The notes under the pieces: model-generated
The model's database searches: none
Told to the model about the DNA's origin: nothing
What the model saw: the letters and a program-made list of their open reading frames with translations, nothing else
Assembly (NCBI GenBank): GCA_965371225.1
Contig: CBDUXP010000003.1
Coordinates: forward strand, 62,001-126,000
DNA: 64,000 bases
Direction: 5' to 3'
Origin: CBDUXP01 sp965371225 [NCBI: uncultured bacterium]
GTDB lineage: Bacteria; Abyssobacteria; SURF-5; CBDUXP01
Part shown: in pieces, positions 8,568 through 18,300 of the stretch
Numbering within the stretch: the first letter of the stretch is position 1
Layout of the letters: the number at the start of each line of letters is the position of its first letter
Translations under genes and position numbers: made by a program

Positions 8568-10964
8568 TCAGGGCAATGCTGGAGCGGGTGCCGCCCGCTC
8601 GCGAACCGGCCATATCCACAGCCCCACGCACGCAAGCAGGCCGACGAGCGACAGGGCGATGCCCACGTACTGGATCGTGGGGCGAAACTCGAACACCACC
8701 TCGCTGCTCCCGGCCGGCACCGCGACAGCTCGCACGACGACGTTCGCCCGGGCAATCTCCTGCCGCCGCCCGTTGACCGTCGCCCGCCAGCCGGGATACC
8801 ACGCATCCGTGAGCACCAGGTACCCCGGCGCCGCCGTGTCCACCCGAATCCGTACGCGCTCCGGACGATACTCGACGATGTCCGACGTGGCCGTGTTCGC
8901 TGGAGCCGGTTCGCCCTCCGTCGGCGCGGCGGCCGGCAGGGGAGCGGCGAGGATGACATCGGCGGCCTGGTCGAAGTCGGGCGCCACGAGCGCGAACAGA
9001 CTGGCGGTTTCGTCCGCGATGACTTGCGCGCGCTCCACGACGTACGCGCGCGGGAGCGCGTCGGGATTCTCCGCCAACAGGAGACCCCGCTCCCGCAGCG
9101 CCGGCGTCGTGCGATCGACGAAGGGCGCCATAAGACCGCCGGGCCACTCTCGTGCGCGCAGGCCGGGGACTTCACTGGTGCGAAGCACCATCCACCGCAC
9201 GCTCAGCAAGCTCAAGAGTTCCGGGTGGGCGGGATGGTGGCCGATGTTCATGCGGCCGGCCGTGTAAAACCAGAAAGGCGGCGGAGTCCCAGCGGCCGCG
9301 AACAGGAGAAACCGGGACTTCCGCATGACGTGCATGATCTCGAAATCGCTGATCTCCGCGTTGCCGGTCAGCGTGGCCCACTTTGCCGGCAGGCGAAAAT
9401 CCCCCCATGTGGCGCGGATGTACACGCGCGGCCCGGCGACCCCGTCCGGCAGATGCAGCCCCAGGTCTTCCTCGTCCAGCCAGTAGTGCGGGACCTGCAC
9501 CGCCACCTTATGCAGGTTGCGGTTGGCATAGAACAGGTCCGCGACCCAGATGGCGGCGAGCAGCGCTGCGGTGCCCACCAGCATTCGACGTCCGGGACGC
9601 CACAGGTACCCCGCACAGACCAGCAGGGCCAGCGCTCCCCACGCGGTCCAGGGGAAAACGGCGCGGCCGTACGGTTCCAACGCGCCGAGCGCCCGCCACG
9701 CCGCGTGGTTGCCCGCCAGGTTGACCGCCGCCGCTGCACTCAGCAAGCCCGCGATCAGGAGCCCGACTGCGGCGCGCCGGTTTGGCTGCGTGCGTCCGCG
9801 GAACCAGCGCCACGCCGCGTCCGTTCCGAACGCGACGCACATGCAGGCGGCCGTGTGTGCGCAGTACATGAAGCGGGTCGGTTCGCGGAACAGGGAGCCG
9901 GTGGGGAGGCGTCGATAAATGGGATAGACCGGCCCGTTGTTGCCCAACAGCATCATGGCGAAGAGGAGAGTCGTCCCAAACCAGAACGCCACTTCCCGCC
10001 GCCGTCCACGCGCCCCCCAACTTGCCAGCAGCAGGACGAGCCCGACGCACCCCACATACATGCGCTTCACCCGCACGCTGGGGGTCGCGTGGATGAGGTC
10101 GCCAAACCATCCCGACCAGGTGTAGTGGAAGCTCATGGCCAGCGACTCCGCGGGGATGCCCCGGGAATTGCGCGCCGATTCCGGCAGCAGCTCCGCAGTG
10201 GGAAGGAGTTGGGCGGCGATCAGCAGCGACCACACCATGGCCGCGGCGCCAAACCACGCAAGCGTCCGTGCGGGAGCGGGCATGTTCCGCCGGTTGGCCA
10301 CGAACCACCAGCCCGCGCGCAAGAGCAGGAGGTTCACCGCCATGACCGTCGCCTGGGGCCACCCGGCCAGGAAGTGCATCGCCAGCGCCGCGGCCAGCGC
10401 GATCGCCGGGCGCTTCCCCGGCCGCTCGAATACCGCGTCGAGTGCAATCAAGCACGCAAAGATCCAGGGGGAGGTATGGATGAAGCCCCGCAACCAGAAG
10501 CGCTGTAGCACGTCGGACCCGAGGGACGCGAGCAGCGCCGCCGCGACGATGGCGGCGGGCCCCAGCCCGCGCCGGGCCGCATACCAGGCGGCGAACCATC
10601 CGCCGAGCGCCATGTGCAGCATGGTCGAGAGGACGTAGGCGGTGCCGACCGGCAGGAGGAGGTAGAGGAGGTTGCCGGGGTAGAAGACGCCGCACTGCAG
10701 TACCGCCACGATCGGCACGCCGAACAACTGGTGGGGATTCCACAGGGGCATGTCCCCCTGGCGCCACCGGCCCCACACGTACCCGTAGTCGGGGAGATCG
10801 TCCTGGAACGCATCGCCATTGACCATGTTGGCTGCGTGGTGGGTGTGAGCCGACAGCGGTCCCTTCCAGTACACGGCCATCAACACGAGCAAGCCGAGGG
10901 CCAGGGCGGCGAGCAGGCGGCCGTGGGCGGGCAGGCGGGGCGCTGGAACGGGGCCTAGGGACAT
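8568..10964 (-). CDS. YfhO-family membrane protein
   Basis: A 798-residue membrane protein with a dozen or so hydrophobic segments and a large C-terminal soluble beta-rich domain. The region DMPLWNPHQLFGVPIVAVLQ after TM1 and the closing segment around YLVLTDAWYPGWRATVNGR are hallmarks of the YfhO family. Family members take part in glycosylation of lipoteichoic acid or other surface glycans in Bacillus and are widespread in Gram-negative genomes without known function. A paralogue of similar size (11959-14298) is divergently encoded on the other side of the GT2 gene. It is probably cotranscribed with the GT2 gene upstream (125 nt gap). Confidence 0.85.
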   Translation of the reverse strand: MSLGPVPAPRLPAHGRLLAALALGLLVLMAVYWKGPLSAHTHHAANMVNGDAFQDDLPDYGYVWGRWRQGDMPLWNPHQLFGVPIVAVLQCGVFYPGNLLYLLLPVGTAYVLSTMLHMALGGWFAAWYAARRGLGPAAIVAAALLASLGSDVLQRFWLRGFIHTSPWIFACLIALDAVFERPGKRPAIALAAALAMHFLAGWPQATVMAVNLLLLRAGWWFVANRRNMPAPARTLAWFGAAAMVWSLLIAAQLLPTAELLPESARNSRGIPAESLAMSFHYTWSGWFGDLIHATPSVRVKRMYVGCVGLVLLLASWGARGRRREVAFWFGTTLLFAMMLLGNNGPVYPIYRRLPTGSLFREPTRFMYCAHTAACMCVAFGTDAAWRWFRGRTQPNRRAAVGLLIAGLLSAAAAVNLAGNHAAWRALGALEPYGRAVFPWTAWGALALLVCAGYLWRPGRRMLVGTAALLAAIWVADLFYANRNLHKVAVQVPHYWLDEEDLGLHLPDGVAGPRVYIRATWGDFRLPAKWATLTGNAEISDFEIMHVMRKSRFLLFAAAGTPPPFWFYTAGRMNIGHHPAHPELLSLLSVRWMVLRTSEVPGLRAREWPGGLMAPFVDRTTPALRERGLLLAENPDALPRAYVVERAQVIADETASLFALVAPDFDQAADVILAAPLPAAAPTEGEPAPANTATSDIVEYRPERVRIRVDTAAPGYLVLTDAWYPGWRATVNGRRQEIARANVVVRAVAVPAGSSEVVFEFRPTIQYVGIALSLVGLLACVGLWIWPVRERAAPAPALP

Positions 10965-11089
10965 GGCGGTCGCGCGTTGGGCGAGAACGCTTGCGGGACG
11001 CGCGCGAGAGTCTAGCGGTGCGGCGGCTCCCTGTCTATCGGGACGCGGGGCGAGCTATCCCGCCCGCGCGACCCGGTGCGGTCGAGTGG

Positions 11090-11776
11090 TCAGTCGAAAC
11101 CGAAACCGAAGTGGAGGATGAAGTAAATCGCCGCAAGGCCGTCGCGCCACCCGATCTTTTTCCCCTGATCGAAATCGCGGCCCGTGTACGCGATGGGGAC
11201 CTCATAGATGCGGCATCCGAGGCGCGCCACCTTGGCCGTGATCTCCGGTTCAATGCCGAACCGGTCGCACCGCAAATCCAGTTGGCCGAGCACCTCACGC
11301 TTGAAGACCTTATACCCCACCTCCATGTCCGTCAGGTTGAGGTTGGTCATGAAATTCGACAGGCCGGTCAGGACGCGATTGGCGAGGGCATGCCGGAACG
11401 ACCCCACGCGGCGCATCCGCGGCCCGCTGAATCGGGAGCCGAACACCACATCCGCGTGGCCCGCCAGAATCGGCTCCAGCAGCACGGGATAGTCCTCCGG
11501 CGAACACTCCAGGTCGGCATCTTGGATGAGCGCGATGTCCCCCTGCACGTGCGCGAATCCCGTGCGTACCGCGGCGCCCTTACCCTGATTGCGGTCGTGA
11601 AGCACCACGCGCACGTCCGGCAGGTCTACCGTTTCGAGCCATTCGCGCGTGCCGTCGGTCGACCCATCATCCACCACGATGATGTCCAGGTCATACGGCT
11701 GGTCCCGGACCAGGTCGATGACCTCGGCAATGGTGGCGCGCTCGTTGTAGGCGGGAATGACGACGCTTAACAGCAC
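11090..11776 (-). CDS. Family 2 glycosyltransferase (dolichyl-phosphate mannose synthase-like)
   Basis: A 228-residue soluble GT-A enzyme. It shows the family N-terminus SVVIPAYNERATIAEVID, the nucleotide-binding VVDDGSTDGT, and the metal-binding region IQDADLECSPEDYPVLL (DAD). It lacks added membrane segments, unlike the polyprenyl synthase GtrB subgroup. Enzymes of this type load a sugar onto a polyprenyl phosphate for use by GT-C transferases. Together with the flanking YfhO proteins and the GT-C transferase it forms a coherent surface-glycan module. It diverges from the second YfhO gene, with 182 nt between them. Confidence 0.88.
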   Translation of the reverse strand: MLLSVVIPAYNERATIAEVIDLVRDQPYDLDIIVVDDGSTDGTREWLETVDLPDVRVVLHDRNQGKGAAVRTGFAHVQGDIALIQDADLECSPEDYPVLLEPILAGHADVVFGSRFSGPRMRRVGSFRHALANRVLTGLSNFMTNLNLTDMEVGYKVFKREVLGQLDLRCDRFGIEPEITAKVARLGCRIYEVPIAYTGRDFDQGKKIGWRDGLAAIYFILHFGFGFD

Positions 11777-11958
11777 GCCACGGCTACCCCGCGCCGCGCC
11801 CGGCGGGGCGGCGGATTACTGAGGTGGGGCGGAGTGCCCCGCGCGCAGTGGTAGGATAGGCGACCGTCCTCGTCGCGTGCGTCTCGTGCAAACGGCTTCC
11901 CACGATACTGCATTCCCCAGCAGCCCGCCAGTCCGCTTCGCGTCGCCCCGTCTGTACG

Positions 11959-14298
11959 ATGCCTGACGGCTCCCCCGCGGTCCCGGCGGGCGGGGTCGAC
12001 GGGCGAACACCGCGTCGGCACCTGGTGCGCATCGCGGGGTTGCTGTTCATTGGGTTGGCCCTGTTCCTCGGGCGGGGCGCGTTCACCACCGGCTACTACG
12101 ATTCGGCCGTGACCTTGCTCGGCCACTACCCCTGGCGCAGCGAGGTGCCGCCGCCGCCGCCCCGGGACATGAACCGGTTGCTCACGGATCAGCCGACGCA
12201 GTTTCTCGTGTGGCGCGATTTCGCGGCCAACGAGATTCGGCAAGGGCGCCTGCCCCTGTGGAATCCCTGGGCCGCCGCGGGCCGGCCGTTGCTGGCCAAC
12301 AGCCAGAGTGCGGTGTTCAGCCCCTATCACGTGGGCCACTACGTGTTCGGCGAACGGGTCGGCGCCTTGTGGTCCGCCGCGGCCCGCTTTCTCGTGGCGG
12401 GGTTCGGCATGTGGGTGCTGGCGCGCCGGCTGAACCTGAGCGAGGCCGGCGCGGCGTTCGCCGCCGTGTCCTTCGCATTCTCCGCGCCCATCGTGATCGG
12501 GTTGGGGCACCCCCATGGCGCCGGGTACACCGCCCTGCCGTGGCTCCTGGTCGCGGCGCACGCGCTGGCGATGCACCCGGGCCCCGGGGCGGCAGCGCCG
12601 GCGGCGGCGGCCGTGGCCCTCGCGTTCGTGACGGGGCATCCGGAGACCACTTTCCTGATGGTGGTTGGTAGCGGCCTGTGGGGCCTCTGGCTGCTGTGGC
12701 GAACGGCGCCGCGCCGGTGGGCCACGGCGCGCTGGGCCATCGGGGGGATCGCGGCGGGCCTGTTGCTGGCGGCTGCACACTGGCTCCCCTTCGTCGACTA
12801 CCTCTGGCAATCTTCCGCGTGGGCCGCGCGCGCCGTGCCGGGAGAACAGGCGGCGACCCCGCTGCGCGCCGTCAGTCTCGTGGCGTGGCTGCTCCCCAAC
12901 TTCTTCGGGCACCCCCAGGGCACGCCCTTTTGGCTCGCGGATCAGGATTTCCAATCCATTTCCGCGTATGCCGGGCTCGCGGCGCCGCTGCTTGCCGTGT
13001 ACGCGCTGCGGCCTCGCGAGATGTCCGGGCCCGTGCGCGGATTAGCGCTCGTGGCGCTCGTGTGCGCGCTGGCGGTCTACGGTTGCCCGCCGTTGCCGTG
13101 GCTCCTGGGGCGCTTGCCCCTGTTTCAGTCCGCCATGAATCAACGCCTGCTCACCGTAGTTGTCGCCGCCGTGGCCGTCCTGGGAGGCCTGGGCCTGGAC
13201 CGTTTGGCCGCGCGCTCCACCGGGCGACGGTGGTGGCTTGCGTGTGCGGGTCTCGGTGCGCTGATCGTGTTGGTGGGGGTGTTCGCAAACGCCCGCCCGG
13301 CCGGCCTGCCGACTCTGGGGCCGAGTCTGGTGCATGCCGGGGCGGTGCTCGGCGTGGCCGGGGCGGTCCTAGCCGCCGGTGGTGGTCCCTGGGCTGTGGT
13401 GGCAATCACGCTGGTCGAGGTGAGCGCATGGGGCTATCGGTTCAATCCGATCACCCCCGCGGCGCAGCACTATCCCACTACGCCTTTTATCGCGGCGCTC
13501 CAAGCCGAACTGGGCGACGATCCGCAGCGGCGGTTGCTCGCCCGCGGCTATGTCTTCCCGGCGGAGACCCCCATGCGCTTCGGCATCCGGGACGTGAAAG
13601 GTTATGACGCGATCGAATCCGCCCGCTACGCGCGGTATCTGGAACTGGCCATGCGCACCGGCCGCGGCACCGGCGCTCTGCCCCCACCCCAGCGCCGCGT
13701 GCCGCTGATGGCGACGTACCGTTCCCGGCTGTTGGATGCGGCGGCGGCCTCCGTCATCGTGAGCGCCGAACCGCTGAGCGATGTGGGGCTGTCCACGGTG
13801 GCGACGGCGCCGGGTCTCTATGCCTACCGCAACGCCCGCGCCCTTCCGCGCGCGCGGCTGGCCCGCACGGTTGAGCATCTCCCGACCCCCGACGCGGTGG
13901 CCGAACGTCTCGCGCAACCGGATCACGACCCCGCAGCGGTGACGTTACTCGAAGGACTCCCGGGAGAGCGGCTGGAGGCCGGCGCCGGACGCGTGACATT
14001 TCTCTTGGACGAACCCACGCGCGTGCAACTGGAAGTGGAAGCGGAGACCGACGCGGTGCTGGTCCTGGCGGATGTCATGTTCCCGGGATGGGAAGCCACG
14101 ATAGATGGGCAGCCCACCACCATCTGGACCGCGGACCTGGCGTTCCGGGCCGTGCGGGTTCCCCAGGGGCGCCATCTCGTCGAGTTCGGCTACTATCCCC
14201 GGTCCGTCCGGTGGGGGCTGGCCCTCTCGACCGTTGGGCTGACGGCGTTCGTGCTCCTCGGCCTGACGGGTGTCCGGCGGCGCCGCGCCCCGGCGTAA
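11959..14298 (+). CDS. YfhO-family membrane protein (second copy)
   Basis: A 779-residue paralogue of the protein at 8568-10964, read in the opposite direction. It has the same layout: an N-terminal TM, a periplasmic loop with LPLWNPWAAAGRPLLAN, many hydrophobic helices, and a C-terminal beta-rich domain with VLADVMFPGWEATIDGQ. The two proteins differ strongly outside these shared motifs, so this is not a recent duplication. The ATG at 11959 is the only good start with a following positively charged N-tail. Having two YfhO proteins around one GT2 gene suggests two successive or alternative modification steps of the same glycan, which is inference. Confidence 0.85.
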   Translation: MPDGSPAVPAGGVDGRTPRRHLVRIAGLLFIGLALFLGRGAFTTGYYDSAVTLLGHYPWRSEVPPPPPRDMNRLLTDQPTQFLVWRDFAANEIRQGRLPLWNPWAAAGRPLLANSQSAVFSPYHVGHYVFGERVGALWSAAARFLVAGFGMWVLARRLNLSEAGAAFAAVSFAFSAPIVIGLGHPHGAGYTALPWLLVAAHALAMHPGPGAAAPAAAAVALAFVTGHPETTFLMVVGSGLWGLWLLWRTAPRRWATARWAIGGIAAGLLLAAAHWLPFVDYLWQSSAWAARAVPGEQAATPLRAVSLVAWLLPNFFGHPQGTPFWLADQDFQSISAYAGLAAPLLAVYALRPREMSGPVRGLALVALVCALAVYGCPPLPWLLGRLPLFQSAMNQRLLTVVVAAVAVLGGLGLDRLAARSTGRRWWLACAGLGALIVLVGVFANARPAGLPTLGPSLVHAGAVLGVAGAVLAAGGGPWAVVAITLVEVSAWGYRFNPITPAAQHYPTTPFIAALQAELGDDPQRRLLARGYVFPAETPMRFGIRDVKGYDAIESARYARYLELAMRTGRGTGALPPPQRRVPLMATYRSRLLDAAAASVIVSAEPLSDVGLSTVATAPGLYAYRNARALPRARLARTVEHLPTPDAVAERLAQPDHDPAAVTLLEGLPGERLEAGAGRVTFLLDEPTRVQLEVEAETDAVLVLADVMFPGWEATIDGQPTTIWTADLAFRAVRVPQGRHLVEFGYYPRSVRWGLALSTVGLTAFVLLGLTGVRRRRAPA

Positions 14299-14353
14299 CG
14301 CCCGGCACGCGGCGCGGGGGCGTCCGTGGCAGTGGCGGCCCCCTGGCGGACCG

Positions 14354-14359
14354 TATAAT
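14354..14359 (+). promoter_or_regulatory. Candidate -10 element (TATAAT)
   Basis: A perfect TATAAT stands alone in a GC-rich stretch after the second YfhO gene, about 105 nt before the methyltransferase start. I see no good -35 hexamer at the usual spacing, so it is a candidate promoter for the methyltransferase/di-iron/ThyX operon on the -10 element alone. Confidence 0.4.
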
Positions 14360-14465
14360 AGGCCTGTAGCCTGCGAGTGCCCGCTTGGATCGCGCGCGAT
14401 CCGCCACACGCGGCGGGCAGGGCACTCCCCCGGCTGCGGTCTCAACCGCGACGGTCCCCGGTCCA

Positions 14466-15428
14466 ATGGTGCAGACGGCAACAGACCTCCCGCAGCGTGC
14501 GGCCTCGGCCGGCCCGGTCGGCGCCGCGGGTGAGCCGAAGCGCGCCTTTACCTACCTGGGCGTGTACGCCGAGCGCCTGTGCTTTTTGCGGGCGCTGAAC
14601 AGCCAGATGCCGGTGCACCAGCGGGTGGTGGATGACCCCGTCGCGCGCAAGCTGGTGTCCTGGCGCTGGCGCCTGTTGCTGCCCCTCCTGCGCTTCGGGC
14701 GGCTGGAACCGTACATGGTGCTGGAACTGGACCGCCGCTGGCCCGGCACGGCCATCTACGGGGCGCTGCGGTCCCGCATGATCGATGAGATGCTGGAGGC
14801 CCGTCTGCGCCGCCGGTACGCACAAGTGGTGGTGCTCGCCGCCGGTCTCCAGACGCGCGCTCTGCGCACCCACCTCTTTCCGCCGGGCATCCGCCTCTTC
14901 GAGGTGGACTGGCCGGAAGCCCACGCGGAGAAGCTGCGGCGGGTGGAGCGGGTATTTTCCAGCGTGCCGGAACACGTGAGCTTCGTGACGTGCGACATGA
15001 CGAGTGGCGAACTGCAAGGCGCGCTCGAGGCGGCGGGATTCGATCCGAAAGCGCGGACGGTTTTCCTCTGGGAGGGTTCCACCTTCGCGTTCACCGAGGA
15101 GGAAGTGGAGGCCACGCTGCGCAGCGTGCACGCGTCGACGGTGCCTGGGAGCGTGCTCATCGGCGATTTCATGGACGGCCGGGTCGTGTATGACGGCCAC
15201 ACGGTGCCCGGCAGCGCGGCCATCATGGAGTTTCTGGCCGAAATGGAGATGGCCCCGCGGTTCGGCATCCGCCCGGGCCGGGAGGTGGCGTATCTGCGCC
15301 GCCGCGGATTCCGGCACCGCCGCACGTACGGGCCGGCGGACTTTACCCTGTGGCTGGATACCCACCCGTTCTATCGCGCGCTGACGATTCCCCAGCTGTG
15401 GTACATCTGGGAATCCATCGTCCAGTGA
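14466..15428 (+). CDS. Class I SAM methyltransferase, leucine carboxymethyltransferase-like
   Basis: A 320-residue protein with the order of elements found in PPM1/LCMT-type methyltransferases: VVLAAGLQTRALRT as the SAM loop, LFEVDWPEAHAEKLRRV after strand 2, SFVTCDMTSGELQGAL and FLWEGSTFAFTEEEVEATL. The W-E-G-x-x motif is characteristic of the family, which in bacteria O-methylates small-molecule or carboxylate acceptors, often in secondary metabolism. I chose the ATG at 14466, since upstream codons in this frame are low-complexity. Its stop overlaps the GTG start of the di-iron protein gene (GTGA), and the third gene is a long ThyX, so all three are probably translated together. The substrate is not known. 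Confidence 0.8.
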   Translation: MVQTATDLPQRAASAGPVGAAGEPKRAFTYLGVYAERLCFLRALNSQMPVHQRVVDDPVARKLVSWRWRLLLPLLRFGRLEPYMVLELDRRWPGTAIYGALRSRMIDEMLEARLRRRYAQVVVLAAGLQTRALRTHLFPPGIRLFEVDWPEAHAEKLRRVERVFSSVPEHVSFVTCDMTSGELQGALEAAGFDPKARTVFLWEGSTFAFTEEEVEATLRSVHASTVPGSVLIGDFMDGRVVYDGHTVPGSAAIMEFLAEMEMAPRFGIRPGREVAYLRRRGFRHRRTYGPADFTLWLDTHPFYRALTIPQLWYIWESIVQ

Positions 15429-15877
15429 AGGCTGCCGCGCGCCGGTTGCGCTTCTGGCTCTGGTGGGCCTACCTCGTGGAAGTGGGCGCGACGTGCATCT
15501 ATGCCCAGCAGAGTCGCGCCGGATCAGGCCCATTCCGCGAGCGGGTAGCCGCGTTCAGTGCCGACGAGGCGGCCCATGCGAACCGGCTGGCGTGTATCAT
15601 GCACCACACAGGCCGGGCGCCGGGCGCGTGGGCCACTCGCGCGGTGGCTGCCGCGGCGACATGCTTGGGATGGTGTCTCGCACGACTGCACCAGCGCTTG
15701 GTCATGCGCTGCGATCACTTGTTGGAGGTGAGAGGAATCGCCATCTATGAACGCGTCCTGGCGGCGCTACCGGCGCAGGCCGCTGCGGACCGCGTCGACG
15801 TACAGGCCCTGCTCGCGCAAGAGCAGCAGCACGCAGCGGCCTTGCACGCCTGGTTGGACGGAGCGCCGGTGACATGA
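15425..15877 (+). CDS. COQ7-like di-iron carboxylate protein
   Basis: A 150-residue four-helix protein with the complete ferritin-like iron ligand set in COQ7 order: E19 (YLVEVGATCIYAQQ), E48-x2-H51 (ADEAAHANRL), E101 (HLLEVRGIAIYE) and E133-x2-H136 (AQEQQHAAAL). The first motif closely follows the E-x-G-A-x-x-x-Y pattern of COQ7 demethoxyubiquinone hydroxylase. COQ7 proteins hydroxylate a quinone precursor, but this genome region points to menaquinone made by the futalosine route, so the substrate may differ. The GTG at 15425 overlaps the methyltransferase stop, and the stop overlaps the ThyX start (ATGA). The protein is shorter than COQ7 (about 170-215 residues) because inter-helix loops are trimmed. 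Confidence 0.75.
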   Translation: MKAAARRLRFWLWWAYLVEVGATCIYAQQSRAGSGPFRERVAAFSADEAAHANRLACIMHHTGRAPGAWATRAVAAAATCLGWCLARLHQRLVMRCDHLLEVRGIAIYERVLAALPAQAAADRVDVQALLAQEQQHAAALHAWLDGAPVT

Positions 15878-17448
15878 GCGCCTTGCGTGCCTCCACTGCG
15901 GCGGGCGCGTGGACGGACCCGCCTATCGTCCAGCTCACCGCGACCTTCCACAATCCCGTGGCCAACGCCATGGCAACGGCGAAGACCTGTTATTCGAGCC
16001 AGGGCATCATTCCCCCCGAGAGCGTGGGCGAGAACTATCTCGACCTGGCGCAGGATCTCTATCGCAGCGGCCACCACACCACCCTGCAGCACATGCACTT
16101 TCAGTTCGCGATCGAGCGCGTCTCGCGGCACTGCGTGTGGAGCTTTCTGCATTCCCATCCGTTCTACAACTCCGAGCAGGTGAGCCAGCGGTTCGTGAAG
16201 ATGCGGCCGGACATGGCCGCGACGCCGCCGCTCGTGGGTCGGGCGTTGGACGTCTACCGTGCGTGCATCGACCGGCAGATGGTGGCATACGGCGCCATCC
16301 GCGACGGCTTGTTTCCCCTAGCGGCAGCCGCCTACACGGAGCGGTTTCCCAATCGCGATCCGGAGCAGAAGAAGATCCGCATCCAGATCCTGAAGAAAAC
16401 CCAGGAGATCGCCCGGTACGTGGCCCCCGTGGCCTCCTGGACGTACCTGTACCACACGATCAGCGGCATCACGCTGTTGCGCTACGCCCGCCTCTGCAAC
16501 CAGTACGATACGCCCACCGAGACGCGGCTCCTGGTGGGCGGGATGGTCGAGGCCGCCCTGGCCGCCGCGCCGGACTTGCGCGAACTGTTTGAGGAACCGC
16601 TGCCGTTGGAGGCCACGCCGGAGGCGGTGTTCTTCGCCACGCAGCCGGACGGCCGCCTCACCGAGGACGCCGGCACATTTCGCCGCGAATTCGATCGCGC
16701 TATGGGCGATCACCTGGCGGTGCTGGTCAGTGCGGCGGATGGGAACGAGGAGGTGGTCGCCGCGGCCGTGCGGGAGGTGTTGGGCCTCCCGCGGAACCGC
16801 ATGACCGACGATAGCGCGCTCGAACGGGTGCTCGACCCGAAACTCAACCGCCTTCACGGTGAGAACCTGCGCCTGGGTACGCTCTCCAAACTGGCGCGCA
16901 GCCTGATGCACGCGCACTACACGTTCCGCAAAGTGCTCAGCCATACGGGCGACTCCCAGGACCAGCGGCACCGCATGACTCCCGCCAGCCGGCCCGTGCT
17001 CCTGGCGCATCTGGGGGAGGAGCCGGACTACCTGACGCCGCCGATGGTCGCCATGGTGCCGGAGATGCAGCGGCTGTACGACGACTCGATGGCCGACACC
17101 TGGGCGGCCATCCGCACCCTGCGCGCCGAGGGCGTGTCGGCCGAGTTTGCGGCGTACCTCCTGCCCAACGCCGTCAAGGTGCGGTTCACGGAGAGCACGG
17201 ACTACCTCAACCTGCACCACAAGCACGCCATGCGGCTCTGCTACAACGCGCAGGAAGAAATCTGGCGCGCGTCGCTCCACGAGGCGGAGGCGGTGAGCGA
17301 CGTCAACCCCGTCCTCGGCAGTTACCTGCTGCCCCCGTGCAGCCACCGGGACCAGGCCGGCACGCGGCCCATCTGCCCGGAGGGCGCGCGCTACTGCGGC
17401 ACGAAGGTCTGGCGCCTGGACCTGAACGAGTACGCGCGCGTCATCTGA
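15874..17448 (+). CDS. thyX: Double-length ThyX-family flavoprotein (FAD-dependent thymidylate synthase type)
   Basis: At 524 residues this is about twice a normal ThyX (220-260) and reads as two ThyX-like halves. The first half has [20 protein letters not shown] followed by a degenerate, inserted version of the signature (R85-H86-C87, then N99-S-E-x-x-S-x-R106). The second half carries an intact RHR at 365-367 ([10 protein letters not shown]) and [19 protein letters not shown] near the end. Classical ThyX makes dTMP from dUMP using FAD and methylenetetrahydrofolate. Long forms like this exist in several uncultured phyla, with one half likely structural. Whether this copy is the cell's thymidylate synthase or a repurposed flavin methylase is open, and no thyA is in the window. 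It is the third gene of a coupled operon with a methyltransferase and a di-iron protein. Confidence 0.8.
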   Translation: MSALRASTAAGAWTDPPIVQLTATFHNPVANAMATAKTCYSSQGIIPPESVGENYLDLAQDLYRSGHHTTLQHMHFQFAIERVSRHCVWSFLHSHPFYNSEQVSQRFVKMRPDMAATPPLVGRALDVYRACIDRQMVAYGAIRDGLFPLAAAAYTERFPNRDPEQKKIRIQILKKTQEIARYVAPVASWTYLYHTISGITLLRYARLCNQYDTPTETRLLVGGMVEAALAAAPDLRELFEEPLPLEATPEAVFFATQPDGRLTEDAGTFRREFDRAMGDHLAVLVSAADGNEEVVAAAVREVLGLPRNRMTDDSALERVLDPKLNRLHGENLRLGTLSKLARSLMHAHYTFRKVLSHTGDSQDQRHRMTPASRPVLLAHLGEEPDYLTPPMVAMVPEMQRLYDDSMADTWAAIRTLRAEGVSAEFAAYLLPNAVKVRFTESTDYLNLHHKHAMRLCYNAQEEIWRASLHEAEAVSDVNPVLGSYLLPPCSHRDQAGTRPICPEGARYCGTKVWRLDLNEYARVI

Positions 17449-17454
17449 CGGCGG

Positions 17455-18300
17455 CTACCGCCGGAGCCGTCCCCGCCCGAGCCACGCGGCTGCAAAGCAG
17501 GCGAATTGCACCATGACGATCGTCGCGCCGGTGGGTACGGAGAACCGGTACGAGGCCCATAAGCCCACCAGGACCGACCCGAGGCTCACGGCCTGCGCCA
17601 CGATCGCCAAGTCCCGCAGCCGGCGGGCGACGAGCAGCCCCGTGGCGCCCGGGATCACGAGACAGGCGCTCACGAGGATGATCCCCACCACGCGGATGCT
17701 CACGACGATCGTCAGCGCCAGCAGCACCAGCAACAGGTAGTACAGCGCCCCCGTGGGCACGCCGCTCACGGCGGCCATCTCTTCATCGAACAGGAAGAAT
17801 CGCCACTCCTTCGCCAGGAGGGCGCCGCACGCCAGCACGACACACATCACCCCCGCCATAGCGATGAGATCGCCGCGCCGCACGCCCAGGATGCTGCCGA
17901 ACAGGTAGCTCATGATCTCCGGCGTGAACGCATCCCGCACCGCCAGGAGGATGAGGCCGAGCGCCATGCTGACGGCGAGGAGGATGCCGATGGCGGTATC
18001 CGCCTCCACCGCGGTGCCGCGCGACATGGCCCCGATGGCGACGGCCACTCCGACGCAAAACACGAGCGCGGTCAGTTGGAGCGTCGCGGTCGGGGCGGCC
18101 GTGGCGGGGGACAGGACGAGCCCGAGGGCGATGCCGCCGAACGCCGCGTGCCCGATACCTTGCCCGATGAACGCCAGGCGCTTGAGCACCACGAACACGC
18201 TGAGCACCCCGCAACTGACCCCGACCAGCAGGCCCGCCACCAGGGCCCGTTGGAGGAAGTGGTAGTGCCGGAGGGCCTCCAGGAAGCCGGGCTCACTCAT
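17455..18300 (-). CDS. znuB: Zinc/manganese ABC transporter permease
   Basis: A 281-residue integral membrane protein of the ABC-3 (ZnuB/MntB) family, with about eight hydrophobic helices. It carries the family blocks [17 protein letters not shown] near residue 45 and [20 protein letters not shown] set the start at the ATG at 18300 ([20 protein letters not shown]), which overlaps the ATP-binding gene by 8 nt. It is the last gene of the znuA-znuC-znuB unit and converges with the ThyX gene, leaving only 6 nt between stops. No Fur/Zur box was recognised upstream of the operon. Confidence 0.92.
   Translation of the reverse strand: MSEPGFLEALRHYHFLQRALVAGLLVGVSCGVLSVFVVLKRLAFIGQGIGHAAFGGIALGLVLSPATAAPTATLQLTALVFCVGVAVAIGAMSRGTAVEADTAIGILLAVSMALGLILLAVRDAFTPEIMSYLFGSILGVRRGDLIAMAGVMCVVLACGALLAKEWRFFLFDEEMAAVSGVPTGALYYLLLVLLALTIVVSIRVVGIILVSACLVIPGATGLLVARRLRDLAIVAQAVSLGSVLVGLWASYRFSVPTGATIVMVQFACFAAAWLGRGRLRR

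Noticed and set aside
7887-10508. Very long open frame on the plus strand
   Set aside because: It lies antisense to the GT-C and YfhO genes, is Arg/Pro/His-rich without domains, and arises from GC-rich codon bias.
11767-12954. Long minus-strand frame opposite the second YfhO gene
   Set aside because: It overlaps a clear gene in antisense, has no motif, and has a biased composition.
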